A stretch of DNA of 64,000 nucleotides from positions 310,001 to 374,000 of the forward strand of contig NZ_FORQ01000002.1 in the NCBI RefSeq assembly GCF_900114045.1, in the 5' to 3' direction. Of this stretch, positions 1-8,976 are shown in pieces. Under the pieces are notes generated by a model. That model saw only the letters and a list, made by a program, of their open reading frames with translations. It made no database searches and was not told where the DNA came from. Origin of the DNA: Kaistella treverensis. GTDB taxonomy: Bacteria; Bacteroidota; Bacteroidia; Flavobacteriales; Weeksellaceae. Each line of letters begins with the position of its first letter. Position 1 is the first letter of the stretch. A program made the position numbers and the translations under genes.

Positions 1-344
1 GCAAAACTTCTGGCTGTTTCATTTGGTTCAAAGCCATAAATTTTTAAGTTTCCTTCGATTTTTTTTAAAAATTCACCCGCACCACAACCATAATCTAAAA
101 CACTTGAACCAATTTTTACCTGCTCCAGAAGTATTTTTTTTTTGTAATCTAAATTAAAGTTTTGCAGAAATTTGTAAACTTTTTCTTTTAAACTGCCGGA
201 ATCCTGATGATGAGATATATAATTTTCACTTTGGTAGTATTTAGAAAGATCTTTTGGAACTAGATGTGTTTTCCAAATACCCGGAATTTCAGTTTCTTTT
301 AGCTCAAAGGTTTCTTGTGTAAGAAAATGATCTTTTATTTTCAT
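1..344 (-). CDS. class I SAM-dependent methyltransferase (C-terminus cut by window edge)
   Basis: About 114 N-terminal residues are present; the rest lies outside the window. The protein begins MKIKDHFLTQETFEL and reaches a glycine-rich motif, VLDYGCGAGEF, which is the SAM-binding motif I of Rossmann-fold methyltransferases. The N-terminal part (about residues 1-70) resembles the extension found on methyltransferases that follow mnmG in flavobacteria; this is recalled, not searched. It sits 23 bases downstream of the mnmG stop codon on the same strand, with a parS-like palindrome filling most of that gap. The substrate cannot be told from the sequence. Confidence 0.8.
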   Translation of the reverse strand, partial: MKIKDHFLTQETFELKETEIPGIWKTHLVPKDLSKYYQSENYISHHQDSGSLKEKVYKFLQNFNLDYKKKILLEQVKIGSSVLDYGCGAGEFLKKIEGNLKIYGFEPNETARSF

Positions 345-351
345 TATATAT

Positions 352-367
352 TGTTTCACGTGAAACG
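352..367. promoter_or_regulatory. parS: parS centromere-like site (ParB binding), copy 1
   Basis: The 16 bases TGTTTCACGTGAAACG match the widely conserved ParB target TGTTTCACGTGAAACA at 15 of 16 positions, including the whole 14-base inverted repeat. The site abuts the mnmG stop codon (368-370) and lies 7 bases from the start of the downstream methyltransferase gene. ParB spreads from such sites and works with ParA in origin segregation. parA and parB are not in this window. The match is direct; the role is inferred from the consensus. Confidence 0.88.
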
Positions 368-2227
368 TTACTTTAAAAAAATCAGCAAAATGTTAATATC
401 TGAAGGCGAAACACCACTTATTCTAACAGCTTGAGCTATGGTTTTTGGCCGGATTTTATCTAATTTTTGTCGCGCTTCGGTTGACAATGATTTCAAATCT
501 GAGTAGTTAAAATTTTCAGGTATTTTAATAGTTTCCAATTTCTGAAGTTTTGCGACATTGTCGCGTTCTTTATCAATGTATCCTTTGTACTTAATATTTA
601 TTTCAGCCTGCTCTTTAATTTCAGGTCCAAAATTCGCGGTAAAATTTTTAATTAAATCTATCTGTTCCAATTTCTCCAGCGTCATATTTGGACGTGTTAA
701 TAGGGTCGCAGTTTTAAAAGCCTGATCAACAGGTGAAGATTGAATTTCAGTTAGTATTGGATTTATAACACCTGGTTTTAAGGATGTATTTTTTAGAAAT
801 GTTTCAAGTTTTTCGCTTTCGTCGATTTTCTTTTGAACTTTTTTAAGTCTCTCTGCGCTGGCTAAACCTAAATTGTACGATTTTTCGGTAAGACGAATAT
901 CAGCATTATCCTGACGCAACAAGAGGCGATATTCAGCGCGCGAGGTAAACATTCGGTACGGTTCTTCAGTTCCTTTTGTAATTAAATCGTCAATCAGAAC
1001 TCCAATATATGCTTCATTTCTGTTTAAAGTGAAAGCATCTTTACCATGGACTTTATTGTGTGCATTAATACCTGCCATTAGACCTTGTCCAGCTGCTTCT
1101 TCGTAACCTGTTGTGCCATTAATTTGTCCTGCAAAATAAAGGTTATTTATAAGTTTAGTTTCTAAGGTATGGGTAAGCTGAGTAGGAGGGAAGTAATCAT
1201 ATTCTATTGCATAACCTGGTCTGAAAACTTTGGCATTTTCAAAGCCTGGAATATGACGCATCGCTTTCAACTGAACCTCTTCAGGAAGTGAAGAACTAAA
1301 ACCATTAATATACATTTCTACAGTTCGCCAACCTTCCGGCTCTACAAAAAGCTGATGTCTTTCACGTTCTGCAAACCTATTTATTTTATCTTCAATACTT
1401 GGGCAATAGCGCGGGCCCGTGCTTTGAATTGTGCCGTTAAACATCGGACTTCTGTCAAAACCTTCGCGTAAGATTTCATGAACAGTTTCGTTCGTGTAAA
1501 CAATATGACAACTCATTTGTTTTGTCATTTTTGGTGTGTCTAAAAAGGAAAAACTTTGAGGGTTTTCATCACCTTTTTGTTCTTCCATTTTGGAATAGTC
1601 CAACGTTCTGCCGTCAACACGCGGAGGTGTTCCGGTTTTCATACGGCCCGCTTCAAAACCGAATGAAATAAGCTGCTCTGTTATTCCTACAGCTCGTGGT
1701 TCACCCATTCTTCCGCCACCAAGTTGCTTATCCCCAACGTGAATTAAACCATTAAGAAAAGTTCCGTTGGTTAAAACAACAGATTTTGCTTTTATCTTTA
1801 AACCAAGCGAGCTTACGACACCTGCTACAGCGTCATTTTCTATAATTAAGCTTTTTACCATATCCTGAAAAAAATCCAGGTTTGGTGTCTGTTCTAAAGC
1901 AATCCTCCATTCTTCGGCAAATAGCATTCGGTCATTCTGCGTTCTTGGCGACCACATTGCCGGACCTTTTGAAAGATTCAGCATTTTAAACTGAATCGCA
2001 GATTTATCCGAAACGATGCCGGAATAACCACCCATCGCATCAATTTCCCGAACGATCTGTCCTTTTGCAATTCCGCCCATTGCGGGATTACAAGACATCT
2101 GTCCGATCGTTTGCATGTTCATTGTGATCAAAAGTGTTTTTGATCCGAGGTTCGCTGCGGCAGCTGCAGCTTCTGAACCTGCATGCCCGGCGCCAACTAC
2201 AATGACGTCATATATATCATTTATCAT
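368..2227 (-). CDS. mnmG: tRNA U34 carboxymethylaminomethyl synthesis enzyme MnmG (GidA)
   Basis: FAD-dependent partner of MnmE that installs the 5-carboxymethylaminomethyl group on uridine 34 of certain tRNAs. The 619 residues are the usual family length. The FAD dinucleotide-binding motif GAGHAGSEAA is near residues 12-21. The signatures SCNPAMGGIAKGQIVREID (about 45-63), TGTPPR (about 205), a second FAD-contact segment GYEEAAGQG (about 375) and TSRAEYRLLLRQDNAD (about 425) are all intact. It is downstream of ybeY on the same strand. The 72-base gap before it contains one parS site, and another follows its stop codon. MnmA, which thiolates the same base, is also in the window. Confidence 0.97.
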   Translation of the reverse strand: MINDIYDVIVVGAGHAGSEAAAAAANLGSKTLLITMNMQTIGQMSCNPAMGGIAKGQIVREIDAMGGYSGIVSDKSAIQFKMLNLSKGPAMWSPRTQNDRMLFAEEWRIALEQTPNLDFFQDMVKSLIIENDAVAGVVSSLGLKIKAKSVVLTNGTFLNGLIHVGDKQLGGGRMGEPRAVGITEQLISFGFEAGRMKTGTPPRVDGRTLDYSKMEEQKGDENPQSFSFLDTPKMTKQMSCHIVYTNETVHEILREGFDRSPMFNGTIQSTGPRYCPSIEDKINRFAERERHQLFVEPEGWRTVEMYINGFSSSLPEEVQLKAMRHIPGFENAKVFRPGYAIEYDYFPPTQLTHTLETKLINNLYFAGQINGTTGYEEAAGQGLMAGINAHNKVHGKDAFTLNRNEAYIGVLIDDLITKGTEEPYRMFTSRAEYRLLLRQDNADIRLTEKSYNLGLASAERLKKVQKKIDESEKLETFLKNTSLKPGVINPILTEIQSSPVDQAFKTATLLTRPNMTLEKLEQIDLIKNFTANFGPEIKEQAEINIKYKGYIDKERDNVAKLQKLETIKIPENFNYSDLKSLSTEARQKLDKIRPKTIAQAVRISGVSPSDINILLIFLK

Positions 2228-2242
2228 AAATATCTTCTAAAA

Positions 2243-2258
2243 TGTTTCACGTGAAACT
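2243..2258. promoter_or_regulatory. parS: parS centromere-like site (ParB binding), copy 2
   Basis: TGTTTCACGTGAAACT matches the parS consensus at 15 of 16 positions with an intact 14-base palindrome. It lies 15 bases upstream of the mnmG start codon, in the gap after ybeY. With the copy at 352-367 it brackets mnmG, the two sites being about 1.9 kb apart. Bound ParB could also affect mnmG transcription; that is inference. Confidence 0.88.
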
Positions 2259-2299
2259 TAAAAAAAAACAGCAAAAGAGGGGGAAATTTTTTCGAAATT

Positions 2300-2707
2300 T
2301 TAAAGCAGGTTTAAATAAAAATCTTCTTTTTGTCGCATAATTTTTACTTCCTCTTCGCTTTTATCTTTATAGCCACATAGGTGTAAAATACCATGTGCTA
2401 AAACGCGGTGAAACTCTTGATTAAAATTTTTCGCAAGTTTTTCTGCATTTTCTAAAATGCGGGGCAAAGATACGAAAATATCAGCGGAAATATTTTTACC
2501 CTTCACATAATCAAAGGTTATGATGTCCGTATAGTGATCATGCTGAAGGTAATCCTGATTCACCTTCAGCAAACCTTCATCCGTGCAAAAAATGTAGTTA
2601 ATTTTACCCGTTTTTTTTCCTTCAAGAGAAATAATCTCTTCTAACCACACTGAAGTGCTCGGTTCAATGGTTATTTCGTTTATATCTTCAAAAAAATAAT
2701 ATATCAT
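2300..2707 (-). CDS. ybeY: endoribonuclease YbeY (rRNA maturation)
   Basis: Zinc-dependent endoribonuclease acting in 16S rRNA 3' end maturation and ribosome quality control. The 135-residue protein carries the family signatures YLQHDHYTDIITFDY (about 53-67) and HGILHLCGYKDKSEEE (about 105-120). The canonical metal motif is H-x3-H-x5-H; the first two histidines are present, but the third position reads Lys-Asp rather than Asp-His, a change I recall in other Bacteroidota. It follows the patatin gene after 4 bases and precedes mnmG, suggesting one transcript. Confidence 0.95.
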   Translation of the reverse strand: MIYYFFEDINEITIEPSTSVWLEEIISLEGKKTGKINYIFCTDEGLLKVNQDYLQHDHYTDIITFDYVKGKNISADIFVSLPRILENAEKLAKNFNQEFHRVLAHGILHLCGYKDKSEEEVKIMRQKEDFYLNLL

Positions 2708-2711
2708 AATT

Positions 2712-4874
2712 TTAAAACCAATGACCGAGAATCACGCTTATTAAACCTTTTTTCTCCTGTAAAGATTGGCTGTAATTTAATTTAATCTGTCCGAACGGTG
2801 ATTTGTAACCCGCGGTAATTCCCGCCGAAGAATCAGTAACGTGTAAAATTTCATCTACTTTATAATCGTTGAAAATATTTGCTAAACTAAAGCTGGCTTC
2901 TACAAAATAGTTTTTGTAAATATTAAACTGCAGATTATTAGAATTCATCAGCATATTTTCACCGGATTTTTCTCCAAATTCATAACCACCCAAACTGTTA
3001 AAATTGCCCAAATTCTGGTCAAAAATTCCACCAAGGCGATATTGATAATACTTGCTTAAAGTTTCACCAACAGTAAAACCACCGAAAAGCTTTAATTTGT
3101 AGGTTAACCACGAAGTAAGCGGGAAATTTAGATTTGAATTAACCTTTAGCTGAAAAGTTTTACCGTCATTTTTATTATTAAAAATGTCTAATAATTTCCC
3201 TTCGGCATTTAGCAAAAATCCTCTTGTGGGGAAATTTCGGTCGTCCTGCGTATCGGTTTTTATAAAAACATAGGCATTTAAAAAATTATCAGAGTCGCTG
3301 TATGTGGTTTGACCTACAAGTTTAGATTCAAAGTAGTCGTGACTAAGACCGCCGCCGATCGCAAATTTATCACGCCAAATAGATTGGAGAAATGCTTCGT
3401 TTCGAAACCAGTTCCATTTATCATTTAAGTTTCCTGCTGCATCCTGCAATTCTAAGGACATTCCGGATGCGTAAACACCAAAACCGGGAATATACCCGTT
3501 ATCGATGAAATAATTGAAATAATAGCGTGGCTGGTCTCCCACAACCAAATCCAGCGACACCGTAGAGTTTTGAAAAAGCAGTCTTTTAGCCGTTGCATTT
3601 ACAAGCAAACCCGTCTTGAAAACTTCATCATAATGCAAGCCAAATTTCAGGAAAAATCTCGTGTCGTCTTCTGTTACATTCAGTTTTAAATAGTTTTGGT
3701 CGCCGCCCTGAATAATGTCATAATTAATAAGCCGGTAATTATTCGTGGCGTATAGCTTATCAACCATTTTATTGATGCTTCCGTACGTTTGAAGCGACGG
3801 AATTTTTAAATTCATTTTTCCTTGTACGTAATTCTTTCGGAAAATCAGGTTATTTTCCACAGCCAAACTATCTATTTTATAAACATTGGAATAAATTGAA
3901 CTCAGCGGTGCTCGTAACAATTCCTGCTTTCTTTTGGGTAATTTATCAAGAATATCAGCATATTTTCTAGCTTCTACGTAGCCAGAATCAAGGATTGCTT
4001 TTTTCGCATCGTAACTAGTGGCACCAGAACCGGCCAAATCGGGGTGAATATTAATATCAGTGTAGGAATACTGGTTTTTGGTTTCTTTCTGAATACCAAA
4101 ATCGATGACCTGGTTTAAAATAGAAATTGCTGATTCCAGATTTTTTCGGCTTGCAAGTCCCTGACTTAAATCAACACCAATGACTACATCAATACCTTTT
4201 TCTTTAAGCGGTTTTGAAGGGTAATTTACCGTCATCGCACCATCGATGTATAGCGAATCACCAATTTTAACCGGATTCAGCAGCCCGGGAAAAGCAGAAC
4301 TCGCCATAATTGCTGAAACCAAATCACCTTTCTCGAAAACCTCCATTTTTCCGCTTTCCAGATTGGTCGCAACGGCCATAAACGGAATCGGCAATTTCGA
4401 AAAATCACTGATTGTTGAAACGTTTTTGAAAAGTTCCTTTAATAAATAAATGTTCTTTTGCCCGGTAGAAATTGCTCTCGGTAAAACATTAATTTTTCCG
4501 TCTTTAATGGGGATTGAAAGAATATATTTGTCGACTGATTTGTTGAAAAAAGAGGATTCCTGACGGGTTTTTTCATTCGCGATGATGGAGTAGAAGTCCG
4601 TATCCATCACGATTTTTTCAATTTCTTTACCGGTATAACCGGAGGCATACAAACCTCCAACAATTGCGCCCATACTCGTGCCGGAAATATAATCGATTTT
4701 TACACCCAAGGAATCCAAAACTTTTAAAACACCAATATGCGCAAAACCTTTAGCGCCACCGCCTGAAAGCGATAAACCAATTTTTGGGTTTTTAGGGATT
4801 TTGAAGCCTTCTTTTAACTGGGCTGACCATTGTAAGCTTAAAAAAAACAGGCATAAAACGGCAAATTTTTTCAT
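2712..4874 (-). CDS. patatin-like phospholipase with C-terminal outer-membrane barrel
   Basis: A 720-residue secreted protein with a signal peptide (MKKFAVLCLFFLSLQWSAQ). The patatin domain follows: oxyanion loop GGGAKG at 38-43, nucleophile motif GTSMG with Ser67, and the catalytic-dyad Asp211 in DGA. A POTRA-like stretch (about 330-400) leads into a C-terminal half rich in alternating aromatic/polar strands, ending in HWF. A terminal aromatic residue is typical of BamA/TamA-type barrels. The plan resembles PlpD-type (type Vd) proteins and places the lipase at the outer membrane. It lies 1 base downstream of murF-alr and 4 bases upstream of ybeY. The actual lipid substrate is unknown. Confidence 0.9.
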   Translation of the reverse strand: MKKFAVLCLFFLSLQWSAQLKEGFKIPKNPKIGLSLSGGGAKGFAHIGVLKVLDSLGVKIDYISGTSMGAIVGGLYASGYTGKEIEKIVMDTDFYSIIANEKTRQESSFFNKSVDKYILSIPIKDGKINVLPRAISTGQKNIYLLKELFKNVSTISDFSKLPIPFMAVATNLESGKMEVFEKGDLVSAIMASSAFPGLLNPVKIGDSLYIDGAMTVNYPSKPLKEKGIDVVIGVDLSQGLASRKNLESAISILNQVIDFGIQKETKNQYSYTDINIHPDLAGSGATSYDAKKAILDSGYVEARKYADILDKLPKRKQELLRAPLSSIYSNVYKIDSLAVENNLIFRKNYVQGKMNLKIPSLQTYGSINKMVDKLYATNNYRLINYDIIQGGDQNYLKLNVTEDDTRFFLKFGLHYDEVFKTGLLVNATAKRLLFQNSTVSLDLVVGDQPRYYFNYFIDNGYIPGFGVYASGMSLELQDAAGNLNDKWNWFRNEAFLQSIWRDKFAIGGGLSHDYFESKLVGQTTYSDSDNFLNAYVFIKTDTQDDRNFPTRGFLLNAEGKLLDIFNNKNDGKTFQLKVNSNLNFPLTSWLTYKLKLFGGFTVGETLSKYYQYRLGGIFDQNLGNFNSLGGYEFGEKSGENMLMNSNNLQFNIYKNYFVEASFSLANIFNDYKVDEILHVTDSSAGITAGYKSPFGQIKLNYSQSLQEKKGLISVILGHWF

Positions 4875-4875
4875 T

Positions 4876-7320
4876 TTAATCTTTGATGTATATTCGTTTT
4901 ACCCGACGCGAAATTGAAGTTAAAACTTCGTATGGAATGGTAGAACAGCTTTCTGCAAATTGTTCCAGCGAAGGGCAGGAGTTGAACAAAATTACCTCTT
5001 CACCTTCCTTTATCGATGCATTACCAAGATCAACCATCAGCATGTCCATACAAACATTTCCGACAATCGGGAAAATGCTGTTCTGAATTCCAACTACGCC
5101 AACTTTATTTCCCAATAACCGCGGAATACCGTCGGCATAACCGACTGGGATTGTTGCGATTTTGGTGTCTTTTTCAGCTTTAAATTTACGGTTATATCCC
5201 ACAGATTCACCTTTTTTAACCTCCGAAATTTGGGAAATTACCGTTTTGAAAGTTACCGCACTTTTCAGTCTTTTATATATTTCAACATTGCTGCTAATTC
5301 CGACCATTCCAATTCCAATGCGAACCATTTCGAACTGATATGCGCAAAAGTTTACAATACCGGTGCTGTTCAGAATATGGCGAATGGGTCGGTAAACTAA
5401 ATTTTTGGTTAAGAAATTGGCATTTTTTTCGAAAATTCCAATCTGTTCCAATGTGTACGCATTTTCGTTTTCATCATCGGCAGAACTTAAGTGACTGAAT
5501 ATGGATTTTACCTTCACGTTCATTCCTTGAAGTTTCGAAATTAGCTCCGGTAATTCTTCAGTTTTAAATCCGAGCCGGTGCATTCCCGTTTCCAATTTAA
5601 TGTGAATTGGATACGTCTGCATAATTCCTTTTTGAAGCAGCTTTTCATTGAATAAATCCAGCACACGGAAGCTGTAAATTTCAGGTTCCAGATTAAAATC
5701 AATAATGCTGTTATAACTGTGCTGCTCAGGATTCATCACCATAATCGGTGTTGTAATGCCGTTTTTCCGCAAATCTATACCTTCATCAGCATAAGCAACA
5801 CCTAAATAATCGATGTGGTGATGTTGAAGAAATTCTGCGATTTCGTATCCACCAAGCCCATAAGAATACGCTTTAACCATCGCCATCATTTTGGTTTCAG
5901 GATTTAGCAGCGATTTATGAACGTTGATGTTGTGTAAAATTGAGTTCAGATTAATTTCTAAAACCGTGTCGTGCTTTTGAAGTTCCAGAAAAGTTTTTAC
6001 TCTTTCGATTTCAAATTTCCGCGCGCCTTTAAGCAGAATTAAATGATTTTCAACCAGGTTAAGTTGATGACTATCAATTAATTCCTGCGTTGTGGTGAAG
6101 GTATGCGTTTCATTTTTAAAAAATCCTTCGTGCTGCGTTATTTCTGAACCGACGAGGAAAATTTGGTCGAAATTCTGCTGATTTGTTAATGCAGCAACTT
6201 CGTGATAAAGCTCCTGTGAATTTTTACCTTCCACAAAATCCGTCAAAATCAGGCATTTTTGCGGCTTATTATATTCTTTAATATTTTGATAAGCAATTTT
6301 CAGCGAATCGACATCCAGATTAAAAGAATCGTTGATAATCAAATTATTACGAACACCGATGACACTTTCAAGCCGCATTTCGATGGCTTTCAAACTGTTT
6401 AAACGGCTGACAATCTGGTCGTTTGTAAATTTAAACTCTTTTAAAACCGCAATTACACAAAGCACATTGCTGATTGTCGCTTCATCACGCTGGGAAACCG
6501 GAAAAGAGAATTTTTCACCCAAATAGCTCACGGAAATTTCCTGCGTGCGGTCGGTCCAGTTATTTACAATATGCAAATCGTTTTCTTCATTAAAACCGAA
6601 AGAAAACAGCCTTTTAGCAGGGAATTTTTCTTTAACAGCACTTCTAACCGCGGGATTGTCACCATTAAAAATGATTAATTCTGAATGTTTAAAAAGCTTG
6701 ATTTTCTCCGCAATTATTTCATCAATACTTTCAAAATTCACCGAGTGTGCGGTACCTATATAGGTGAGAATTCCAATTTCCGGTGAAAAAATATTTTCCA
6801 GAATTTCCATTTCTCCCGGCTTCGAGATTCCAACTTCGAAAATTCCGAGTTGATGTTTCTGCTTTATTTCTAAAAGTGAAAGCGGAAGACCTAATTGTGA
6901 ATTAAAACTTTTAGGGCTTTTAACGGTGGTAAAATCATGAAAAAGCGACTGGTAAAGCCATTCTTTAACAATTGTTTTACCGTTACTTCCGGTAATTCCA
7001 ATGGTTTTTAATTGAAATTGTTGCAAATGGTATTTAGCAAAATCTTGCAGAAATAGCAGCGAATTTCTTACAATGATCCAGGTAACATCAGCGAATTGCG
7101 GCAAATAGTTTTCGGCGATAATTACCGTAATTCCTTTTTCAATAACCGACTGAATATATTTTTCACCAGAATTTTTTGCCGTTGTAATGGCAATAAATGC
7201 CGTATCGTTCACAGAATAAATATTTCTGCTGTCGTACGCGATATTTTTAATGGAAATATCGGGATTACCGATCAATTGGGAGCCGGTTATCTGCGCGATT
7301 TCTTTGGCTGTATAATTCAT
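4876..7320 (-). CDS. murF-alr: bifunctional MurF ligase / alanine racemase fusion
   Basis: The N-terminal half (about 1-440) is UDP-MurNAc-tripeptide:D-Ala-D-Ala ligase, with the ATP loop GSNGKT at 111-116. The C-terminal half (about 450-814) is a PLP-dependent alanine racemase: the PLP lysine is in VKAYSYG (about 484), the second-base tyrosine in VGYNRKF, and the motif [11 protein letters not shown] lies near the end. One polypeptide therefore makes D-alanine and adds D-Ala-D-Ala to the peptidoglycan precursor. At 814 residues it equals the sum of two full-length enzymes. Its start overlaps the tdk stop by four bases (ATGA), so translation is probably coupled. The fusion is known in Bacteroidota. 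No ddl is seen here. Confidence 0.95.
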   Translation of the reverse strand: MNYTAKEIAQITGSQLIGNPDISIKNIAYDSRNIYSVNDTAFIAITTAKNSGEKYIQSVIEKGITVIIAENYLPQFADVTWIIVRNSLLFLQDFAKYHLQQFQLKTIGITGSNGKTIVKEWLYQSLFHDFTTVKSPKSFNSQLGLPLSLLEIKQKHQLGIFEVGISKPGEMEILENIFSPEIGILTYIGTAHSVNFESIDEIIAEKIKLFKHSELIIFNGDNPAVRSAVKEKFPAKRLFSFGFNEENDLHIVNNWTDRTQEISVSYLGEKFSFPVSQRDEATISNVLCVIAVLKEFKFTNDQIVSRLNSLKAIEMRLESVIGVRNNLIINDSFNLDVDSLKIAYQNIKEYNKPQKCLILTDFVEGKNSQELYHEVAALTNQQNFDQIFLVGSEITQHEGFFKNETHTFTTTQELIDSHQLNLVENHLILLKGARKFEIERVKTFLELQKHDTVLEINLNSILHNINVHKSLLNPETKMMAMVKAYSYGLGGYEIAEFLQHHHIDYLGVAYADEGIDLRKNGITTPIMVMNPEQHSYNSIIDFNLEPEIYSFRVLDLFNEKLLQKGIMQTYPIHIKLETGMHRLGFKTEELPELISKLQGMNVKVKSIFSHLSSADDENENAYTLEQIGIFEKNANFLTKNLVYRPIRHILNSTGIVNFCAYQFEMVRIGIGMVGISSNVEIYKRLKSAVTFKTVISQISEVKKGESVGYNRKFKAEKDTKIATIPVGYADGIPRLLGNKVGVVGIQNSIFPIVGNVCMDMLMVDLGNASIKEGEEVILFNSCPSLEQFAESCSTIPYEVLTSISRRVKRIYIKD

Positions 7321-7907
7321 TCGGCTTGCCTATTCAGGTATTCTTCGTTGAAAACCTTTCTACTTACGGCTTCGTAGCTGTCGGTTTCACCAAGTTGTAC
7401 CAAATCCGTGTTCGCAGAAATTCTCATCGAATGGTTGGCTAAATTTCCGGTTCTTTTGCAAATAGCGTGCACCTTGGTTACATATTCCGCGGTCGCCATT
7501 AGGTTTGGCATCGGCCCGAAGGGACGGCCCAAAAAATCCATATCAAGTCCCGCAATCACCACTCTAACGCCACTGTTAGCCAGCTTATTAGCTACTTCTA
7601 CAATGCTTTCATCAAAAAACTGTGCCTCATCGATTCCAACCACATCGCAGGTGCTGCCAAGCAGTAAAATTTCGTTCGGGCTTTCTACCGGTGTACTTCG
7701 AATTTTATTTTGATTGTGCGATACCACTTCTTCCTCGGCATAGCGGGTATCGAGTTTCGGCTTAAAAATTTCCACGCTTTGCCCAGCCATTTCAGCGCGG
7801 CGCAGTCTGCGGATTAATTCCTCTGTTTTTCCTGAAAACATAGAGCCGCAGATGACTTCCATCCAACCGCTTTGTTTTGCGTGATTAATTGTATTTTCTA
7901 AAAACAT
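7317..7907 (-). CDS. tdk: thymidine kinase (type II)
   Basis: Phosphorylates thymidine with ATP in dTMP salvage. The 196 residues contain the P-loop GSMFSGKT (21-28), the lid-related basic stretch RRLRRAE, the catalytic acidic motif DEAQFF (about 96-101) and [12 protein letters not shown]. Type II enzymes normally hold a structural zinc with CxxC pairs; here only one cysteine remains in the equivalent region ([14 protein letters not shown]). It is the first gene of the minus-strand run and overlaps murF-alr by four bases. A TAATTTTG box lies upstream. Confidence 0.95.
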   Translation of the reverse strand: MFLENTINHAKQSGWMEVICGSMFSGKTEELIRRLRRAEMAGQSVEIFKPKLDTRYAEEEVVSHNQNKIRSTPVESPNEILLLGSTCDVVGIDEAQFFDESIVEVANKLANSGVRVVIAGLDMDFLGRPFGPMPNLMATAEYVTKVHAICKRTGNLANHSMRISANTDLVQLGETDSYEAVSRKVFNEEYLNRQAE

Positions 7908-7937
7908 TTGTTAATTTAGCCGTAAGAATTTAATGCC

Positions 7938-7945
7938 CAAAATTA
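7938..7945 (-). promoter_or_regulatory. putative -7 promoter box for the tdk operon
   Basis: Read on the minus strand the sequence is TAATTTTG, matching the Bacteroidota -7 consensus TAnnTTTG. It lies 31 bases upstream of the tdk start in the divergent gap. No clear -33 TTG at good spacing was found, so the call rests on the -7 box and position. Confidence 0.5.
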
Positions 7946-7968
7946 CGGAAATTTAATAAGAAACTGAT

Positions 7969-8967
7969 ATGCAGAATCTTCAAGATATACAGGAAAAAGT
8001 TTTTTTTGAGATCAAAACAGTTCTCGAAACATTGGGAAAAGTAGCATCGGTTGATGAGCTTCTGGCAAAACACGACTTGTTCAGCGAAGTTGCGGACAGA
8101 GTGGCATTTCTGAGGATTCTGGAAAAAAATTCCGAGGGTTTTGAGCAGATTTTTAAAGATTTTAATAACGCGCTTTCCGTTAAAGAAAATCAGAAAAAAA
8201 CCGCCTTTTACCAGGAAGAAAATTTCGATGATTCGTCTTTTCCCGAAGATGTCATTGAAGAAGAAGTTCTGTTTACCAACGAGCTTAATGCGATTGAACC
8301 TGAAGAATCTGCTAAAACACCTGAACACCAGGAAATTTTACCGGATCCGAATTTTAGCAAGGAGCAAAAGCAGTACAATATTAATGTTGAAGAAGCGCGC
8401 GCTTTTAACGAAGAACAGCATATTTTAGAAAATTCCACAAGCGCCGATATTATCGCGCAGAAAGAAAGAGAATTGGAAGAAACCGAAGCGCGGCGCCGGC
8501 AGATTGTGGAAATCAGCAAACACGCACAGGAAGCGCAGCCAACTGAAGAAAGTTCTCATAATGAGGAAACTCCCCTTCAGCAGGCAGAAAAAAAATTCAA
8601 ACTCGCTCATATCAAAGGATTAAAAGCCGTAAAGCAAATTTTTGATAATGATCCGCTGGAAGAAGAGAAAGAAATGCAGCCGGAAAAAGGCAGCATTTTG
8701 AAAACCAATGTTCAGACGGATTTTATGGAAGCTGAAAGACGCAAACCGGAATTCCGTTTGGATTTAAATGACAAAGTTGCTTTTACGAAAAGCCTTTTTA
8801 ACGGAAATTCTGAGGAATTATCGGCAGCAATTGCACAGTTGAACAGCTTTAAAACTTTGGACGAAGCAAAAAGTTTTCTCAGCGAACTGTATCACGAAAG
8901 AAACTGGGCAAAATCGGATGAATATGCGCAGCGGCTCTGGAGTTTGGTTGAAAATAAATTCATGTAA
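7969..8967 (+). CDS. hypothetical acidic protein
   Basis: I do not recognise this 332-residue protein. It has no signal peptide or membrane segment. An N-terminal helical part (about 1-65, MQNLQDIQEKVFFEIK) is followed by a long glutamate-rich, low-complexity middle (about 70-215). The C-terminal part is more ordered (about 240-332), with FTKSLFNGNSEELSAAI and a final LWSLVENKFM. The ordered ends joined by an acidic linker suggest a cytoplasmic scaffold or adaptor, but that is guesswork. It is 9 bases upstream of the Mpl-like ligase and probably shares its transcript. The reading frame is consistently coding-like. Confidence 0.8.
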   Translation: MQNLQDIQEKVFFEIKTVLETLGKVASVDELLAKHDLFSEVADRVAFLRILEKNSEGFEQIFKDFNNALSVKENQKKTAFYQEENFDDSSFPEDVIEEEVLFTNELNAIEPEESAKTPEHQEILPDPNFSKEQKQYNINVEEARAFNEEQHILENSTSADIIAQKERELEETEARRRQIVEISKHAQEAQPTEESSHNEETPLQQAEKKFKLAHIKGLKAVKQIFDNDPLEEEKEMQPEKGSILKTNVQTDFMEAERRKPEFRLDLNDKVAFTKSLFNGNSEELSAAIAQLNSFKTLDEAKSFLSELYHERNWAKSDEYAQRLWSLVENKFM

Positions 8968-8976
8968 GGTTGATTG

